Shown here piece after piece: positions 1 through 9,041 of a stretch of DNA of 64,000 nucleotides. Source of the DNA: Leptospiraceae bacterium (GTDB lineage Bacteria; Spirochaetota; Leptospiria; Leptospirales; Leptospiraceae); the NCBI GenBank assembly GCA_024233835.1, contig JACKPC010000002.1, positions 643,001 to 707,000 on the forward strand, in the 5' to 3' direction. The position numbers were made by a program, and so were the translations under genes. The notes beneath the pieces were generated by a model. That model was not told the origin of the DNA and searched no databases. It saw only the letters and a program-made list of their open reading frames with translations. How positions within the stretch are numbered: the first letter of the stretch is position 1; every line of letters starts with the position of its first letter.

Positions 1-749
1 ATTTCGAGAGAAAAGATGAAAAGGATATACAAAGAAAACAGGTGCTTTTTTTGAATTTTGTCTCTTCTTACCTGGATAGGGGAATCCGAGTTTTCACAAC
101 AAGAGAAATAACTGCTTTCAACAAGAACTATAGGTTTCCTTTAAAGTATATTGATTATGGCTTATATAAGGAAATCCTATACCCTGAAAATAATACGTTT
201 CAAGTTATGCAAAAACCTGTTCCGGAAATCAAGACCTTTCTTGATAAAGTAGAAAAGAATCAGTATAAGAACCACTGGCAGTATTACAGGAATTTTTCCA
301 TCCAAACCTTCTGTCACGTTTTGCTTTTAAATCAAATAGAGCATCCTATTTTTCAAAAAAACAGGTGGTGTAAATTAGTAAAAGCACAACTCACAAACCT
401 GAGAGATAAAAACTATAGAGAAGCAGATAGTCTATTCTTACAAATTATTCAAGATCCATTAGATGATATTTATCTTTTTGAAAAGGGGGAGATATACCGG
501 CAATTTTTCTTAAACCGCTATCAAATGGTAAATCGACCGGATATTCCTTTGCAGAAGAAAAAAGAAGAACTACAGAAAGCAGCAGATCTTTCCTTTCCTG
601 TCCTAAAAGATTTTGCCTTCTGTAATAATAAATTATATCATTATATGATTGAATTACACCATAAGAAAATGATACAAATTGACATTGATTATTTGGATAA
701 AACTTTCAAGAACTGTCGCACTGAGAAAGAGATAAACCAAAGAGAATAA
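1..749 (+). CDS. Hypothetical protein, 5' end outside window
   Basis: The frame is open to the left edge (first full codon at base 3), so the gene starts upstream; the GTG at 42 is the first possible start inside but nothing favours it. About 248 C-terminal residues are visible. They are polar, rich in Lys, Tyr, Phe and Asn, with no hydrophobic segment, signal peptide or motif that I recognise. The next gene converges on it after 62 bases with no clear terminator hairpin between them. Function unknown; the missing N-terminus could carry the defining domain. Confidence 0.6.
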   Translation, partial: FERKDEKDIQRKQVLFLNFVSSYLDRGIRVFTTREITAFNKNYRFPLKYIDYGLYKEILYPENNTFQVMQKPVPEIKTFLDKVEKNQYKNHWQYYRNFSIQTFCHVLLLNQIEHPIFQKNRWCKLVKAQLTNLRDKNYREADSLFLQIIQDPLDDIYLFEKGEIYRQFFLNRYQMVNRPDIPLQKKKEELQKAADLSFPVLKDFAFCNNKLYHYMIELHHKKMIQIDIDYLDKTFKNCRTEKEINQRE

Positions 750-811
750 ATTCCAACAATGATTTGTAATGAAAATCGATAACTATAACCGTTAAAGACA
801 TATTATCTTTC

Positions 812-1519
812 CTAATGAATGGTTTGTATATATTCACAGGCTCTTTGAATCATATCTACCGGAATCAAATAAAAAAGAACCGCAAAATAATGACAGACAC
901 TTCCCATTAAAACAAAGACATGCCAGATCGCATGATGATACGGAAGCTTATGCCAGACATAAAAAATAACTCCCAGAGTATAAAAAAGGCCTCCGGCTAA
1001 TAACCAATAAAAACCACCTCTGGGTATTTTAGCGAGCATTTCCGGTAGGGCAAGAATACAAAGCCATCCCATAAGAATATAAATAGCAAGTCCAACTTTC
1101 TTATATTTATGAATAAAAGCTATTTTAAAAAAGATGCCAAGTAAGGCCAGACCCCATATCACAAAAAAGAAAGTCCATCCCAGGGTTCCTTTTATACTGA
1201 GAATAGTAAAAGGAGTATAGGTTCCTGCGATTAATATAAATATAGCTGAATGATCAATAATCTTAAACACTCTTTTGGTTGGAGGATGTTGAAAGCTATG
1301 ATACAAAGTAGAAGCCAGATATAATAAAATTAGAGAAACTCCATATACGATAAAGCTTACCAAGTGTATAGGTTCCCCAAAAAAAACAGCTAACACGACT
1401 AATACGGTTAAACCGGCGATGCTAACCCCTGTTCCGATTCCATGGATTATACCATTTGCTATTTCTTCTTTAATTGTATATATCTTGTGATTTTCAGAAA
1501 CTTTTGAACTCATATACAT
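812..1519 (-). CDS. Hemolysin III / YqfA family membrane protein
   Basis: A 235-residue, seven-helix inner-membrane protein of the HlyIII/YqfA (PAQR-related) family. The family signature is present: helix 2 ends in STLYHSF (His74), followed by Asp89-His90 before the stretch SAIFILIAGTYTPF, and a late His cluster (His195, His196, His200) in the last helices. These conserved Ser/Asp/His residues are thought to bind a metal in the CREST superfamily. The length is normal. Two near starts (1519 and 1513) are possible. The name hemolysin is historical; a lytic role is not implied, and a membrane-homeostasis or hydrolase role is more likely. It is transcribed alone, divergent from the outer-membrane barrel gene. 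Confidence 0.9.
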   Translation of the reverse strand: MYMSSKVSENHKIYTIKEEIANGIIHGIGTGVSIAGLTVLVVLAVFFGEPIHLVSFIVYGVSLILLYLASTLYHSFQHPPTKRVFKIIDHSAIFILIAGTYTPFTILSIKGTLGWTFFFVIWGLALLGIFFKIAFIHKYKKVGLAIYILMGWLCILALPEMLAKIPRGGFYWLLAGGLFYTLGVIFYVWHKLPYHHAIWHVFVLMGSVCHYFAVLFYLIPVDMIQRACEYIQTIH

Positions 1520-1608
1520 ACTAAGATACTTTTATCCCAATAAAGTTGCAAAATATGGTTCTCCTCAGGAGAAGCACATCCGCTCAAATAAACAGGGAGA
1601 TATTTCCT

Positions 1609-1624
1609 TGACTACCGGTAGTCA
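1609..1624. promoter_or_regulatory. 16-bp perfect palindrome, candidate operator
   Basis: TGACTACCGGTAGTCA is an uninterrupted 16-base palindrome in the 246-base divergent intergenic region between the HlyIII-type gene and the outer-membrane barrel gene. Size and position fit a dimeric-regulator operator. There is no T-tract, so it is not a terminator. No regulator gene is adjacent, so the binding protein is unknown. Confidence 0.4.
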
Positions 1625-1700
1625 GTAGGAGTTTCCCGGAAAAATTGAGCGAAAACAGATGAACCAGGAGCTTAGCCGGTTAGGAATACTCCCGAACCAT

Positions 1701-1724
1701 TTATGAAGATTTTTTTCTTCATAA
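1701..1724. other. AT-rich inverted repeat in leader of barrel gene
   Basis: Arms TTATGAAG and CTTCATAA flank a T-rich loop about 40 bases before the ATG at 1766. It could form a weak stem-loop in the 5' untranslated region. No ribosome-binding sequence is obscured, and its role is unknown. Confidence 0.3.
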
Positions 1725-1765
1725 AACCTTTTCAATCCCGAAGTCTTTAAAAATCTGACAGGATA

Positions 1766-2818
1766 ATGCGAGTGCTATTTTTCATCTGTATTTTCTATTT
1801 ATTTTTAACTGGAAACCTGCTTTCCCAGTATGCTTCCTATGAACCGGAGATAAATTCTGCTTCGGCGGCTGGAATGGCTTCTTCCGGGTTAGGAAACAGT
1901 GACATGTCTATTGCTCTTTATGAAAATCAGGGTTTTTTACTTTATAAAAATCAGCACCATATCGGAGGAGGGTTTGTTTTCCCAAAACAGGCACGTTTTG
2001 CAGCAGCCGAGCCCTTATCAGCAGCTTTTTTTATACGCTCCTCTCAATTTTTCGGCTGGGGAATCAGCGGGAAAAGCACATTTTCAAGACACTTCCCTCA
2101 CGAAGAAAGAAACCTCGGTTACGCGGTTCCCCTTCATTTAAGCTTTGGAAACCCTGCATTTGGCTTCTTTACCCTGAGTGCCGGCCCCTCATTCTATTTC
2201 AGAGAGAATATTCTCTCTTCCTACTCCGTTTATTTACGAGCTGCCTATGCTCTGAGTCTGGGTGACTTTTCTATAGGACTGGCTGCTAGCTCACCCGGAA
2301 AATTTCGACTGGATGAGTATCGAAATGCAGACAAACTCAGAGAAAGACAGGCGGAAAGTATTGATTTTGGCATAAAATACAATTTTTCACAAAACTTTGC
2401 TTATTATACCGAACTCAGAAAAATTTTATGGGAAAAATCGGCTTTTGAGCTAAATGGCATGGAAGAAAAACCGGATTTTGAAAGAGGTATAGGAGCTGAA
2501 GCTAAAATCAGCCAGGGACTCAGCTATTCATTCACAAAAAGAAATACCTATATTCTCAAAACAGGACTGGAATTTGGTGGATACTACAACGAAAAAGGAG
2601 AAAATGTGCGTCGTCTCGGCCTGGCTCTGGGACTCGGAATTCAATTTGCCAATAAAAACCGGGACGAAACGGATGCACTATCTTTCCATCTATCCGTTTT
2701 GGATTATAGCCTTATCCGAAGCCAAAAAGAAAAACGTGCCGAAACGAGATTTTATGCTTCCCTTCATTATTCTTTCGGAGATTATTCTTACACTCAATTG
2801 GATAACTTCGAACCCTGA
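1766..2818 (+). CDS. Putative outer-membrane beta-barrel protein
   Basis: A 350-residue exported protein. Residues 1-20 form a signal peptide (MRVLFF followed by a hydrophobic core, cleavage near LLSQ). The remainder alternates polar and hydrophobic residues in strand-sized runs with many Gly, Tyr and Phe, for example FGWGISGKSTFSRHFP and GLALGLGIQF. The NSASAAGMASSGLGNSDMSIA segment resembles the N-terminal motif of PorV/FadL-like barrels, which lists early glycine- and alanine-rich turns before the first strand. The exact family is not identifiable by eye. The gene is followed after 76 bases by a SurA-like chaperone gene, fitting a need for outer-membrane folding help, and it heads the long rightward gene series. 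Confidence 0.6.
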   Translation: MRVLFFICIFYLFLTGNLLSQYASYEPEINSASAAGMASSGLGNSDMSIALYENQGFLLYKNQHHIGGGFVFPKQARFAAAEPLSAAFFIRSSQFFGWGISGKSTFSRHFPHEERNLGYAVPLHLSFGNPAFGFFTLSAGPSFYFRENILSSYSVYLRAAYALSLGDFSIGLAASSPGKFRLDEYRNADKLRERQAESIDFGIKYNFSQNFAYYTELRKILWEKSAFELNGMEEKPDFERGIGAEAKISQGLSYSFTKRNTYILKTGLEFGGYYNEKGENVRRLGLALGLGIQFANKNRDETDALSFHLSVLDYSLIRSQKEKRAETRFYASLHYSFGDYSYTQLDNFEP

Positions 2819-2894
2819 AGGCTTTTTTCAAAGCTAAAATTTTTAGAGGAAAAAAGAAGTTTTCAGTAAGAATAATAAGAAAATCCTGTACCTG

Positions 2895-3926
2895 ATGCAA
2901 AAAAAACTTTTCTATTTCCTTCTCCTATTCCTGTTGATTCCATCCGGGAAAAATGTTTATCCGGGTGATTCTCTAAATAGTATCCTGGCCATCGTAGGTT
3001 CTGTTTCTATTACTAAATTTGATTACGAAGATGGGCTGGAAAAATATGAAAAACTAAAAAAGTTTATGCCGGACCTGGAGAAGAAGAAAGAAGGCTCTAT
3101 CAAATCCAGAGTTTTGGATTTTTTAATAATGAGAGCTATTGTAGACTTAACTGCTGATGAAGAAACCATACAGGTCAATAAATCTCGTATAGAAGGCGAA
3201 ATCCAAAAACGTATGGAACTCATGCAGATTGACGATCCTAAAAAATTTGAACAGGTGATTGAATCCCAGACCGGTCTACCTTATGATCTCTGGGTAGGAG
3301 AGATTCCCTTTCAAATTAAAAAAGCTCAGCTTATGCAAATTCGTATTCCTACCCAGTTACCAAATGAGGAAGAGATTCAAGACTGGTATAACAAGAATAA
3401 AACCAAAGTTGGCTTTGAGATGCGGTATAGAGAAATTGCTCTTGTTCCCAATGGTTCATCCATTAAAGAAGAACAAAGAATATTTAAAGATATTTCTAAT
3501 ATTTACAAAAAGGTAAGGGGAAACCGCTCTGCGTTTATTAGCCTTGCCTCAAGTTCTCAAAACGAATCCAAATTATATCACGGACTTATGGACTGGTCAC
3601 CGGCTTTTGAAATTTTTAATAAAAGTAAAGTTATAGCTTCAGTTGCTGCCAGAATGGGCATTGGTACAATCTCAGAAGTATTTCGGGATGAAAAAAAACG
3701 TTACTGCATCCTCCTCCTCGAAGGAAAACGTCCAACTCCCCTTGAACACATTCGAACCGGCATTCAAAACATTCTTTACCGTGAGAAAGAAGACATGACC
3801 TTTGCCCGATGGATTGAACAAAGAAGAAAAGAAATCAATATCCAGATTTTTGATTCAGAATATTTGAATGAGCACGGTCTTCCCCTTCCCAGCCAGGAAT
3901 TTGTTATAAAGGACTCAGATGAATAA
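2895..3926 (+). CDS. SurA-like periplasmic chaperone / peptidyl-prolyl isomerase
   Basis: A 343-residue exported protein with a signal peptide (residues 1-24). Residues 27-160 look like a SurA N-terminal chaperone domain: it begins ILAIVGSVSITKFDYE, matching the usual 'ava.Vng..It..d' start, then amphipathic helices with VLDFLIMRAIVD. Residues 165-310 correspond to a parvulin-like domain, but the usual catalytic pattern is poorly kept, so isomerase activity is doubtful. The likely role is escorting outer-membrane proteins; the barrel gene lies just upstream. The stop overlaps the start of the next gene by 8 bases, which suggests translational coupling. Alternative: a PrsA-type foldase. Confidence 0.72.
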   Translation: MQKKLFYFLLLFLLIPSGKNVYPGDSLNSILAIVGSVSITKFDYEDGLEKYEKLKKFMPDLEKKKEGSIKSRVLDFLIMRAIVDLTADEETIQVNKSRIEGEIQKRMELMQIDDPKKFEQVIESQTGLPYDLWVGEIPFQIKKAQLMQIRIPTQLPNEEEIQDWYNKNKTKVGFEMRYREIALVPNGSSIKEEQRIFKDISNIYKKVRGNRSAFISLASSSQNESKLYHGLMDWSPAFEIFNKSKVIASVAARMGIGTISEVFRDEKKRYCILLLEGKRPTPLEHIRTGIQNILYREKEDMTFARWIEQRRKEINIQIFDSEYLNEHGLPLPSQEFVIKDSDE

Positions 3927-5451
3927 ACAGGTTTACACAGCTTCAGCGGTTGCAGTTTTTATCCCTACTTCGCATTATGCTACTTTAGATAATTCGAATC
4001 ATCTAAATTTCTTATTTTCTATTTTTTTAGATAAGTTAAACCTTGCCTTTCCGGGTTTACCGATATACTGTACGAAACTACCCTCTTCAATTTCTTTTCC
4101 AAAAGCTCAAATCCTCCCTCATACAGAAGAAAAAGATTTTTTATTAGAGGTAGTTAAGGATTTACCCGAATCCAGGTTTCCGGAACCCGATATCGATGAA
4201 GTTCACCTGGCCTACTTTTACGGTATATCTCCTCTTTTCGACCTCGAACTTTATAAAGAAATGCAAGAAAGCCACAGCAAGTATCTTGCTCAGTATTCCT
4301 ACAGTGAAAACCTTCCTCCGGGAATCGTTCCCTATATTCTTTCAAGAGAATTCATTCATTCCTTACCCCCTATCTTAAGCGGAACCGTTCATGAGTATTT
4401 ACTAAAAAACCTGAACCAATTTGATGTAGAGATTTTTTATAAAGAACCCGATCTCAGACAATACCGTCTGGAATTTCATCTACCCAATCCTCGTTCTATT
4501 CAACTTTGTTATTCCCTTCTTCAGTTGAATAAGGATATAACATACTCAGATATCTTTACCTGTTTATTAGATAATTCGCATCTTTTTCGTTCTTATCCTT
4601 CTTATCTTGAATTAGAGATATACCGATCCTGTAAAGCCTCCTGTTCTTTTTGTCCGAGACAAAGTATAGACAAAACAAAAGACGGAAGTCAATTAAATAT
4701 AGAGAATATTCGTGTTTTAATGGATACTGTAGAGTCCGGAAATTCCGAACTTACCGTTTGTCTCGGCGGCATGGGAGAACCCCTACTTCACCCGGAATTG
4801 ACCAGTATCTGCAAAGAAATTGTAACTTCACATAAACTTAAAGAGCTCATCATAGAAACAGCATTTTACAAAAATGTTGAGAATCTGAGCGACCTTCTTT
4901 CCTCCTTAGATGAGAACCAGAAAAAAAAATGTTCTATTATTATAAACCTCAATACTCTTTCGGAGGATAAATTTATAGAACTACATAAAGCCCCGACCAC
5001 GGTAAATAAAATATTAGAAAAACTGCAAAGTTTAAAAACTCAATTTCCTACTGTTTCTTTTCATGTACAAATGCTTCGAATGCAGGAAAATGATTCTGAG
5101 ATCAATGAATATTTTACTTATTTTGAAAAACTTAAAATACCTGTTATATTACAAAAATTTAACCGATTTCTAAATCACCTTGAAGAAAAACGTGTGACAG
5201 ATCTAACACCGGTAAAGCGGGAATTTTGCTGGCATCTGGCAAGGGAACTTTACGTACAGGCAAACGGAGATGTTTCTGCCTGTAGACAATTAATAGAAAA
5301 AGAAGTTATTCTCGGCAATATAAATAAGGAGAGTATTATGGAAATTTGGAATCGAAACTCCAATACATTCCGACATTCTTTAAAATTAGAACACGAACTT
5401 ACCGGTCTTCCCTGTCTGAGTTGTGATGAATGGTATACCTTCAATGCCTAA
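3919..5451 (+). CDS. Spiro-SPASM radical SAM protein
   Basis: A 510-residue protein in three parts. Residues 1-200 resemble a nucleotide-diphospho-sugar transferase-like domain. Residues 230-420 are a radical SAM core with a canonical CX3CX2C cluster motif (Cys238, Cys242, Cys245) in YRSCKASCSFC, followed by the GMGEPLLHPEL strand typical of SAM binding. Residues 435-510 form a SPASM region with FCWHLARELYVQANGDVSAC and a terminal CLSC pair for auxiliary iron-sulfur clusters. This architecture matches what I know as the spiro-SPASM family, confined to spirochetes; its substrate is not known. It overlaps both neighbours, the SurA-like gene and the SpsF/SpsG-like fusion, suggesting one functional unit. 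Confidence 0.85.
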   Translation: MNKQVYTASAVAVFIPTSHYATLDNSNHLNFLFSIFLDKLNLAFPGLPIYCTKLPSSISFPKAQILPHTEEKDFLLEVVKDLPESRFPEPDIDEVHLAYFYGISPLFDLELYKEMQESHSKYLAQYSYSENLPPGIVPYILSREFIHSLPPILSGTVHEYLLKNLNQFDVEIFYKEPDLRQYRLEFHLPNPRSIQLCYSLLQLNKDITYSDIFTCLLDNSHLFRSYPSYLELEIYRSCKASCSFCPRQSIDKTKDGSQLNIENIRVLMDTVESGNSELTVCLGGMGEPLLHPELTSICKEIVTSHKLKELIIETAFYKNVENLSDLLSSLDENQKKKCSIIINLNTLSEDKFIELHKAPTTVNKILEKLQSLKTQFPTVSFHVQMLRMQENDSEINEYFTYFEKLKIPVILQKFNRFLNHLEEKRVTDLTPVKREFCWHLARELYVQANGDVSACRQLIEKEVILGNINKESIMEIWNRNSNTFRHSLKLEHELTGLPCLSCDEWYTFNA

Positions 5452-6994
5452 AACATTTGCATTTATTCAAGCCCGAACCGGCTCGAGCCGCCTTCCCGGC
5501 AAAGTTTTATATCCTCTCCCGGAAAATTCAAACACCAGTCTTCTCTGCCACATTTTTTATAGATTACAGAAAGTCCTCCCTTTAGCACAGATTGTTCTGC
5601 TCATCCCGGAAGGAGACAGTCAATTAAAGGAATACGCAAAAAGCAAAGGCTATCTTTACTTTGAAGGTTCTGAAAATAATGTACGGGAACGTTATCTTCA
5701 GGCAGCTTTACATTTTCATGCAGAATTAATCCTCCGACTTACCGGAGATAATCCCTTTATCGATATTGAACACATTTCTTTGTTGCTGGAAGCCTTTCAA
5801 AATTCTGAAGTAGAAATTGCTTCTTTTGAAGGACTTCCACTGGGAATCGGTATAGAAGCCTTTACTCTTTCTGGCCTTCAAAGAGAACCTTCCGGTGGTT
5901 TTTTAGATAGACATAATGAACACGTTTCTCTTCATATGAAAGAAAAAGAAGGGGAATACAACTTTTTGAAATTGCAGGCCCTATTAACAGAAGAGGAAAT
6001 TGAAATTTCAAATAAACTTCGCCTTACTATAGATGAAAAAAAGGACTACGAATTTTCTTCACAACTCCTTTCCAAATTTGATGATATATTTAGCTTTTCT
6101 CTTCAGGATATTTTTTCCCTATATCGCTCAAATCCCAATTTCTTTACCTATAATCAAACTGTTCAACAGATAAGCTTTTCGGTTAATTCAAAAAAAGCAT
6201 ATACAGGATCCATATTTTTACTCTATGCAGATCCAAAATTATACGGTTCCGGGCATTATGAACGCTGTAAGTTACTATTAATACAATTACAATCCAGGTT
6301 TTACAGGGTTCAAATGAGTCATACTCTCCCCGATAAACAAGATTATGATTTACTGATTGTTGATCACAGAGATTACATTATTCCTGATAAGTTTCGAAAT
6401 TTAAAAATTTTGTTGCTTGATAACTTCGGCCCGGATAGAAAATATTATAACCATTTTGATATACTCCCTCATCCGCAGGTTTCTTTTGAAGAAAGTTTAC
6501 AGAACCTCTTACTACCCGCCTGTGCTACTTTATTTGAAAGAAAAGACAAAGGCCGTAATAACATATTCTGCTATAGCGGCAATATGGGAGAAGAAGTTAT
6601 TCGCCTGGATGAATGGATCTTACAAAATTTTTCGGCATTTTCCTATACTCGAATCGGTGATTTTCCCCCAAAATCTGATACTGTCCTTTATTGTAAGAGA
6701 ATTAGTAAATTAGAGTATTTTAATAATCTTTCTAACTGTTCTTTTTTCATTTCCTACTTCGGTCAGAGTGCTCTTGAAGCCTTATATTACGGAAAAAAAC
6801 CCATGCTTTTTAGTATTTCTGAATATCATAAAGAACTTACTCTTTTTTTAGAGTCTAATAATGCCTGTATTTATATTGGTGATATTCATCGAACTTTATC
6901 AATACCAATTATTTCAAATTCATCCCATCCCATTCCTTCCGGTGAAGGGTTTACGAGGTTACTAACATGTATAGACAAGATTTTAAAAGTTTAA
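5444..6994 (+). CDS. SpsF-like cytidylyltransferase fused to SpsG/PseG-like domain
   Basis: About 516 residues if started at the ATG at 5444, which overlaps the upstream stop by 8 bases and places the family's opening strand (FAFIQARTGSSRLPGKVL) at the N-terminus; an in-frame ATG at 5423 is the alternative. The first 220 residues are an SpsF/NeuA-like nucleotidyltransferase (RLTGDNPFID, NNVRERYLQAA). The last 270 residues resemble SpsG/PseG nucleotide-sugar hydrolases or glycosyltransferase-B folds: GSGHYERCKLL near the start and FGQSALEALYYGKKPM near the end. Such enzymes activate or trim nonulosonic or related sugars for flagellin or surface glycans. Fusion of both in one chain, next to a radical SAM enzyme, suggests an unusual sugar pathway. 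Confidence 0.75.
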   Translation: MPKTFAFIQARTGSSRLPGKVLYPLPENSNTSLLCHIFYRLQKVLPLAQIVLLIPEGDSQLKEYAKSKGYLYFEGSENNVRERYLQAALHFHAELILRLTGDNPFIDIEHISLLLEAFQNSEVEIASFEGLPLGIGIEAFTLSGLQREPSGGFLDRHNEHVSLHMKEKEGEYNFLKLQALLTEEEIEISNKLRLTIDEKKDYEFSSQLLSKFDDIFSFSLQDIFSLYRSNPNFFTYNQTVQQISFSVNSKKAYTGSIFLLYADPKLYGSGHYERCKLLLIQLQSRFYRVQMSHTLPDKQDYDLLIVDHRDYIIPDKFRNLKILLLDNFGPDRKYYNHFDILPHPQVSFEESLQNLLLPACATLFERKDKGRNNIFCYSGNMGEEVIRLDEWILQNFSAFSYTRIGDFPPKSDTVLYCKRISKLEYFNNLSNCSFFISYFGQSALEALYYGKKPMLFSISEYHKELTLFLESNNACIYIGDIHRTLSIPIISNSSHPIPSGEGFTRLLTCIDKILKV

Positions 6995-8040
6995 TTATTT
7001 TCATTTCCCTCTGGCTTTTTCCTACTTTTTCACCAAAAGCCGAAGAAATTTTAAAAACAAAAGAAACTGTTGAAATTTCATCACCTGAAAAACCCTCTAA
7101 TAAAGAGAATGAGCCTGAAGAAGATCCAGAAAAAGTGAAAATGAATCTTGAAATCCGTCAGATGGCCAATGAAGCTTACAGAGCCCTGCGATTCAGGAAT
7201 TTAAAAGAAGCGACTTCTCTTCTAAAAGATATTGGAAGATTAAACAAGAAGTCGGTAGATTACTACTATATAGAAGGAGCTATCTATTACAGCAAAAATA
7301 AATTTCATCAATCTATTCTTTCCTTAGAAAGTGCTATAAAAATTAATCCATCACATGATCGTTCTCAGTTTCTCTTAGGCATGAACTATATCCATCTCCA
7401 TATTTGGAAAGAAGCGATTCCATATTTCCAGCAGGCTGTACAAAGCGATCCCTACGATCCATTTTACAGATTAAATTTGTCATTAGCTAATTATTTTACA
7501 CAAAGGTTTAATGATTCAGCTCTTGAAGCCAAAAAAGCTGTAGATTTAAAGAACAACTATTCAGATGCGAAACTATTACATCTCTTGAGTCTCTGGAAAT
7601 TAGATAAGAAATCGGATTTCTTAAAATTCTATGATGCCTATTCCGAAAAATTGAACCAATCCGAGTTGGCTCATATTAAGCTATATTATTTGGCAAGGGT
7701 AAAGAAAGATTACAAAACTGCTATAAAGCTTTACGAAAGAAACAGAGGACTTTCTTATGATGAATTAAGACTCTTAGCAGAAGCAGAACTCCGTTACGGA
7801 AATTCCAGAAAAGCGATTGAAGTTTATAAAAAAGTTTTTAATGAAAAAGTATACGATAAGAGAGATGTTGAACGTTATATATACCTACTGGCATATTATA
7901 AAAAAGAAAAAGAGTTATTGAAATTTTTAAATTCTGATGATTGGTCGTATCATAAAAATAACCGGAATTTTCATAAACTACGGGTTCATTTGGAAGAAAG
8001 CCGTTATCTCGAAAAGATTCTCTATGACCCATTTAAGTAA
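6967..8040 (+). CDS. Exported TPR-repeat protein
   Basis: A 357-residue protein with an N-terminal hydrophobic signal or anchor (about residues 8-25) followed by a Glu/Lys/Pro-rich linker and then tetratricopeptide repeats from about residue 65 to 300. Typical repeat pieces are FHQSILSLESAIKINPSHDRSQFLLGMNYI and WKEAIPYFQQAVQSDPYD, spaced by 34 residues. It starts inside the SpsF/SpsG gene (28-base overlap). TPR proteins in this position usually act as periplasmic scaffolds; no specific partner can be named. No lipobox is seen. Confidence 0.75.
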   Translation: MYRQDFKSLIIFISLWLFPTFSPKAEEILKTKETVEISSPEKPSNKENEPEEDPEKVKMNLEIRQMANEAYRALRFRNLKEATSLLKDIGRLNKKSVDYYYIEGAIYYSKNKFHQSILSLESAIKINPSHDRSQFLLGMNYIHLHIWKEAIPYFQQAVQSDPYDPFYRLNLSLANYFTQRFNDSALEAKKAVDLKNNYSDAKLLHLLSLWKLDKKSDFLKFYDAYSEKLNQSELAHIKLYYLARVKKDYKTAIKLYERNRGLSYDELRLLAEAELRYGNSRKAIEVYKKVFNEKVYDKRDVERYIYLLAYYKKEKELLKFLNSDDWSYHKNNRNFHKLRVHLEESRYLEKILYDPFK

Positions 8041-8088
8041 TTATTATTATAATGTTATTGAATATGCTGTTTACATAAGGAAGGACTG

Positions 8089-9039
8089 ATGAGTATACTT
8101 AAAAAAGTTTATCTTGCTAATCCGAAAGGTTTTTGTGCGGGAGTGAAATATGCAATTAGTTATGTTGAAAATGTCCATGAAATGTATCAGGATGAAACAA
8201 TTTATGTTCGTAAAGAAATCGTTCATAATCGCAGAGTAGTTGAAGATATGCAAAAAAAAGGAATCCATTTTGTAAATGAGTTAAATGAAGTTCCGGATAA
8301 TTCTATAGTAATTTTTAGTGCTCATGGTGTTTCACCTGAAATTCACAAAATGGCCAAAGAAAAAAAACTTCGCATTGGAGATGCCACCTGCCCCCTGGTT
8401 AACAGGGTTCACAGAAAAGCCAGACGTATTAAAGATACCCATCAAATTATCTATATCGGCCATAAAGGGCATGATGAAGCGGTAGGAACAATGGGTGAGG
8501 CTGATATGTTTCTGGTTGAAACCATAGAAGATGTAGAAAAGCTTAAAGATAAGATAGATCCAAAGAAACCTCTGACCTACTTAATGCAAACCACATTATC
8601 TGTGGCAGATACGAAAGAAGTAGTTAAAAAAATTATTGAACTATTTCCATTTGTCGAGCAACCGGATAAAGATGATATCTGTTATGCTACAACCGAGAGG
8701 CAGGAAGCCGTAGTTCAAATGGTAGACCACATAGATGCTATACTGGTTATTGGTGCATCGAATAGCTCCAATTCCTTACGCCTGGTTCAACTGGCACAAA
8801 AAAATAAACCAAATTCTTTTCGCTTGAGTTCCGCAGATGATTTAAAAAAAGAAGATATACTTTCTAAGAATATTTCGGTTCTTGGAATTACTGCGGGTGC
8901 ATCTACTCCCCAGGTTCTTATTGATGAAATTATTGATAAGCTTCGTTCTTTCTTTCCCGATGCTGAAGTAGGTTTCTTTCCGGGTTCAAGAGAAGATGGT
9001 ATGAGTTTTCGGCTTCCCCGTGAATTATTAAAGGAATAA
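8089..9039 (+). CDS. ispH: 4-hydroxy-3-methylbut-2-enyl diphosphate reductase
   Basis: IspH (LytB) carries out the last step of the MEP isoprenoid pathway, reductive dehydroxylation of HMBPP to IPP and DMAPP with a [4Fe-4S] cluster. The three cluster cysteines are visible: Cys16 in NPKGFCAG, Cys101 in DATCPLV and Cys198 in DDICYATTERQ. The substrate-binding histidines (His79 in SAHGVSP, His128 in GHKGHDE) and the ASNSSNSLRL motif are also present. The 316-residue length is normal. A strong ribosome-binding site (AAGGAAGG) precedes the ATG. The next gene begins 2 bases after its stop. Confidence 0.97.
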   Translation: MSILKKVYLANPKGFCAGVKYAISYVENVHEMYQDETIYVRKEIVHNRRVVEDMQKKGIHFVNELNEVPDNSIVIFSAHGVSPEIHKMAKEKKLRIGDATCPLVNRVHRKARRIKDTHQIIYIGHKGHDEAVGTMGEADMFLVETIEDVEKLKDKIDPKKPLTYLMQTTLSVADTKEVVKKIIELFPFVEQPDKDDICYATTERQEAVVQMVDHIDAILVIGASNSSNSLRLVQLAQKNKPNSFRLSSADDLKKEDILSKNISVLGITAGASTPQVLIDEIIDKLRSFFPDAEVGFFPGSREDGMSFRLPRELLKE

Positions 9040-9041
9040 AC

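Noticed and set aside
5481..5492. GGCTCGAGCC palindrome
   Set aside because: It is inside the conserved ARTGSSRLPG coding motif of the cytidylyltransferase, so coding constraint explains it.
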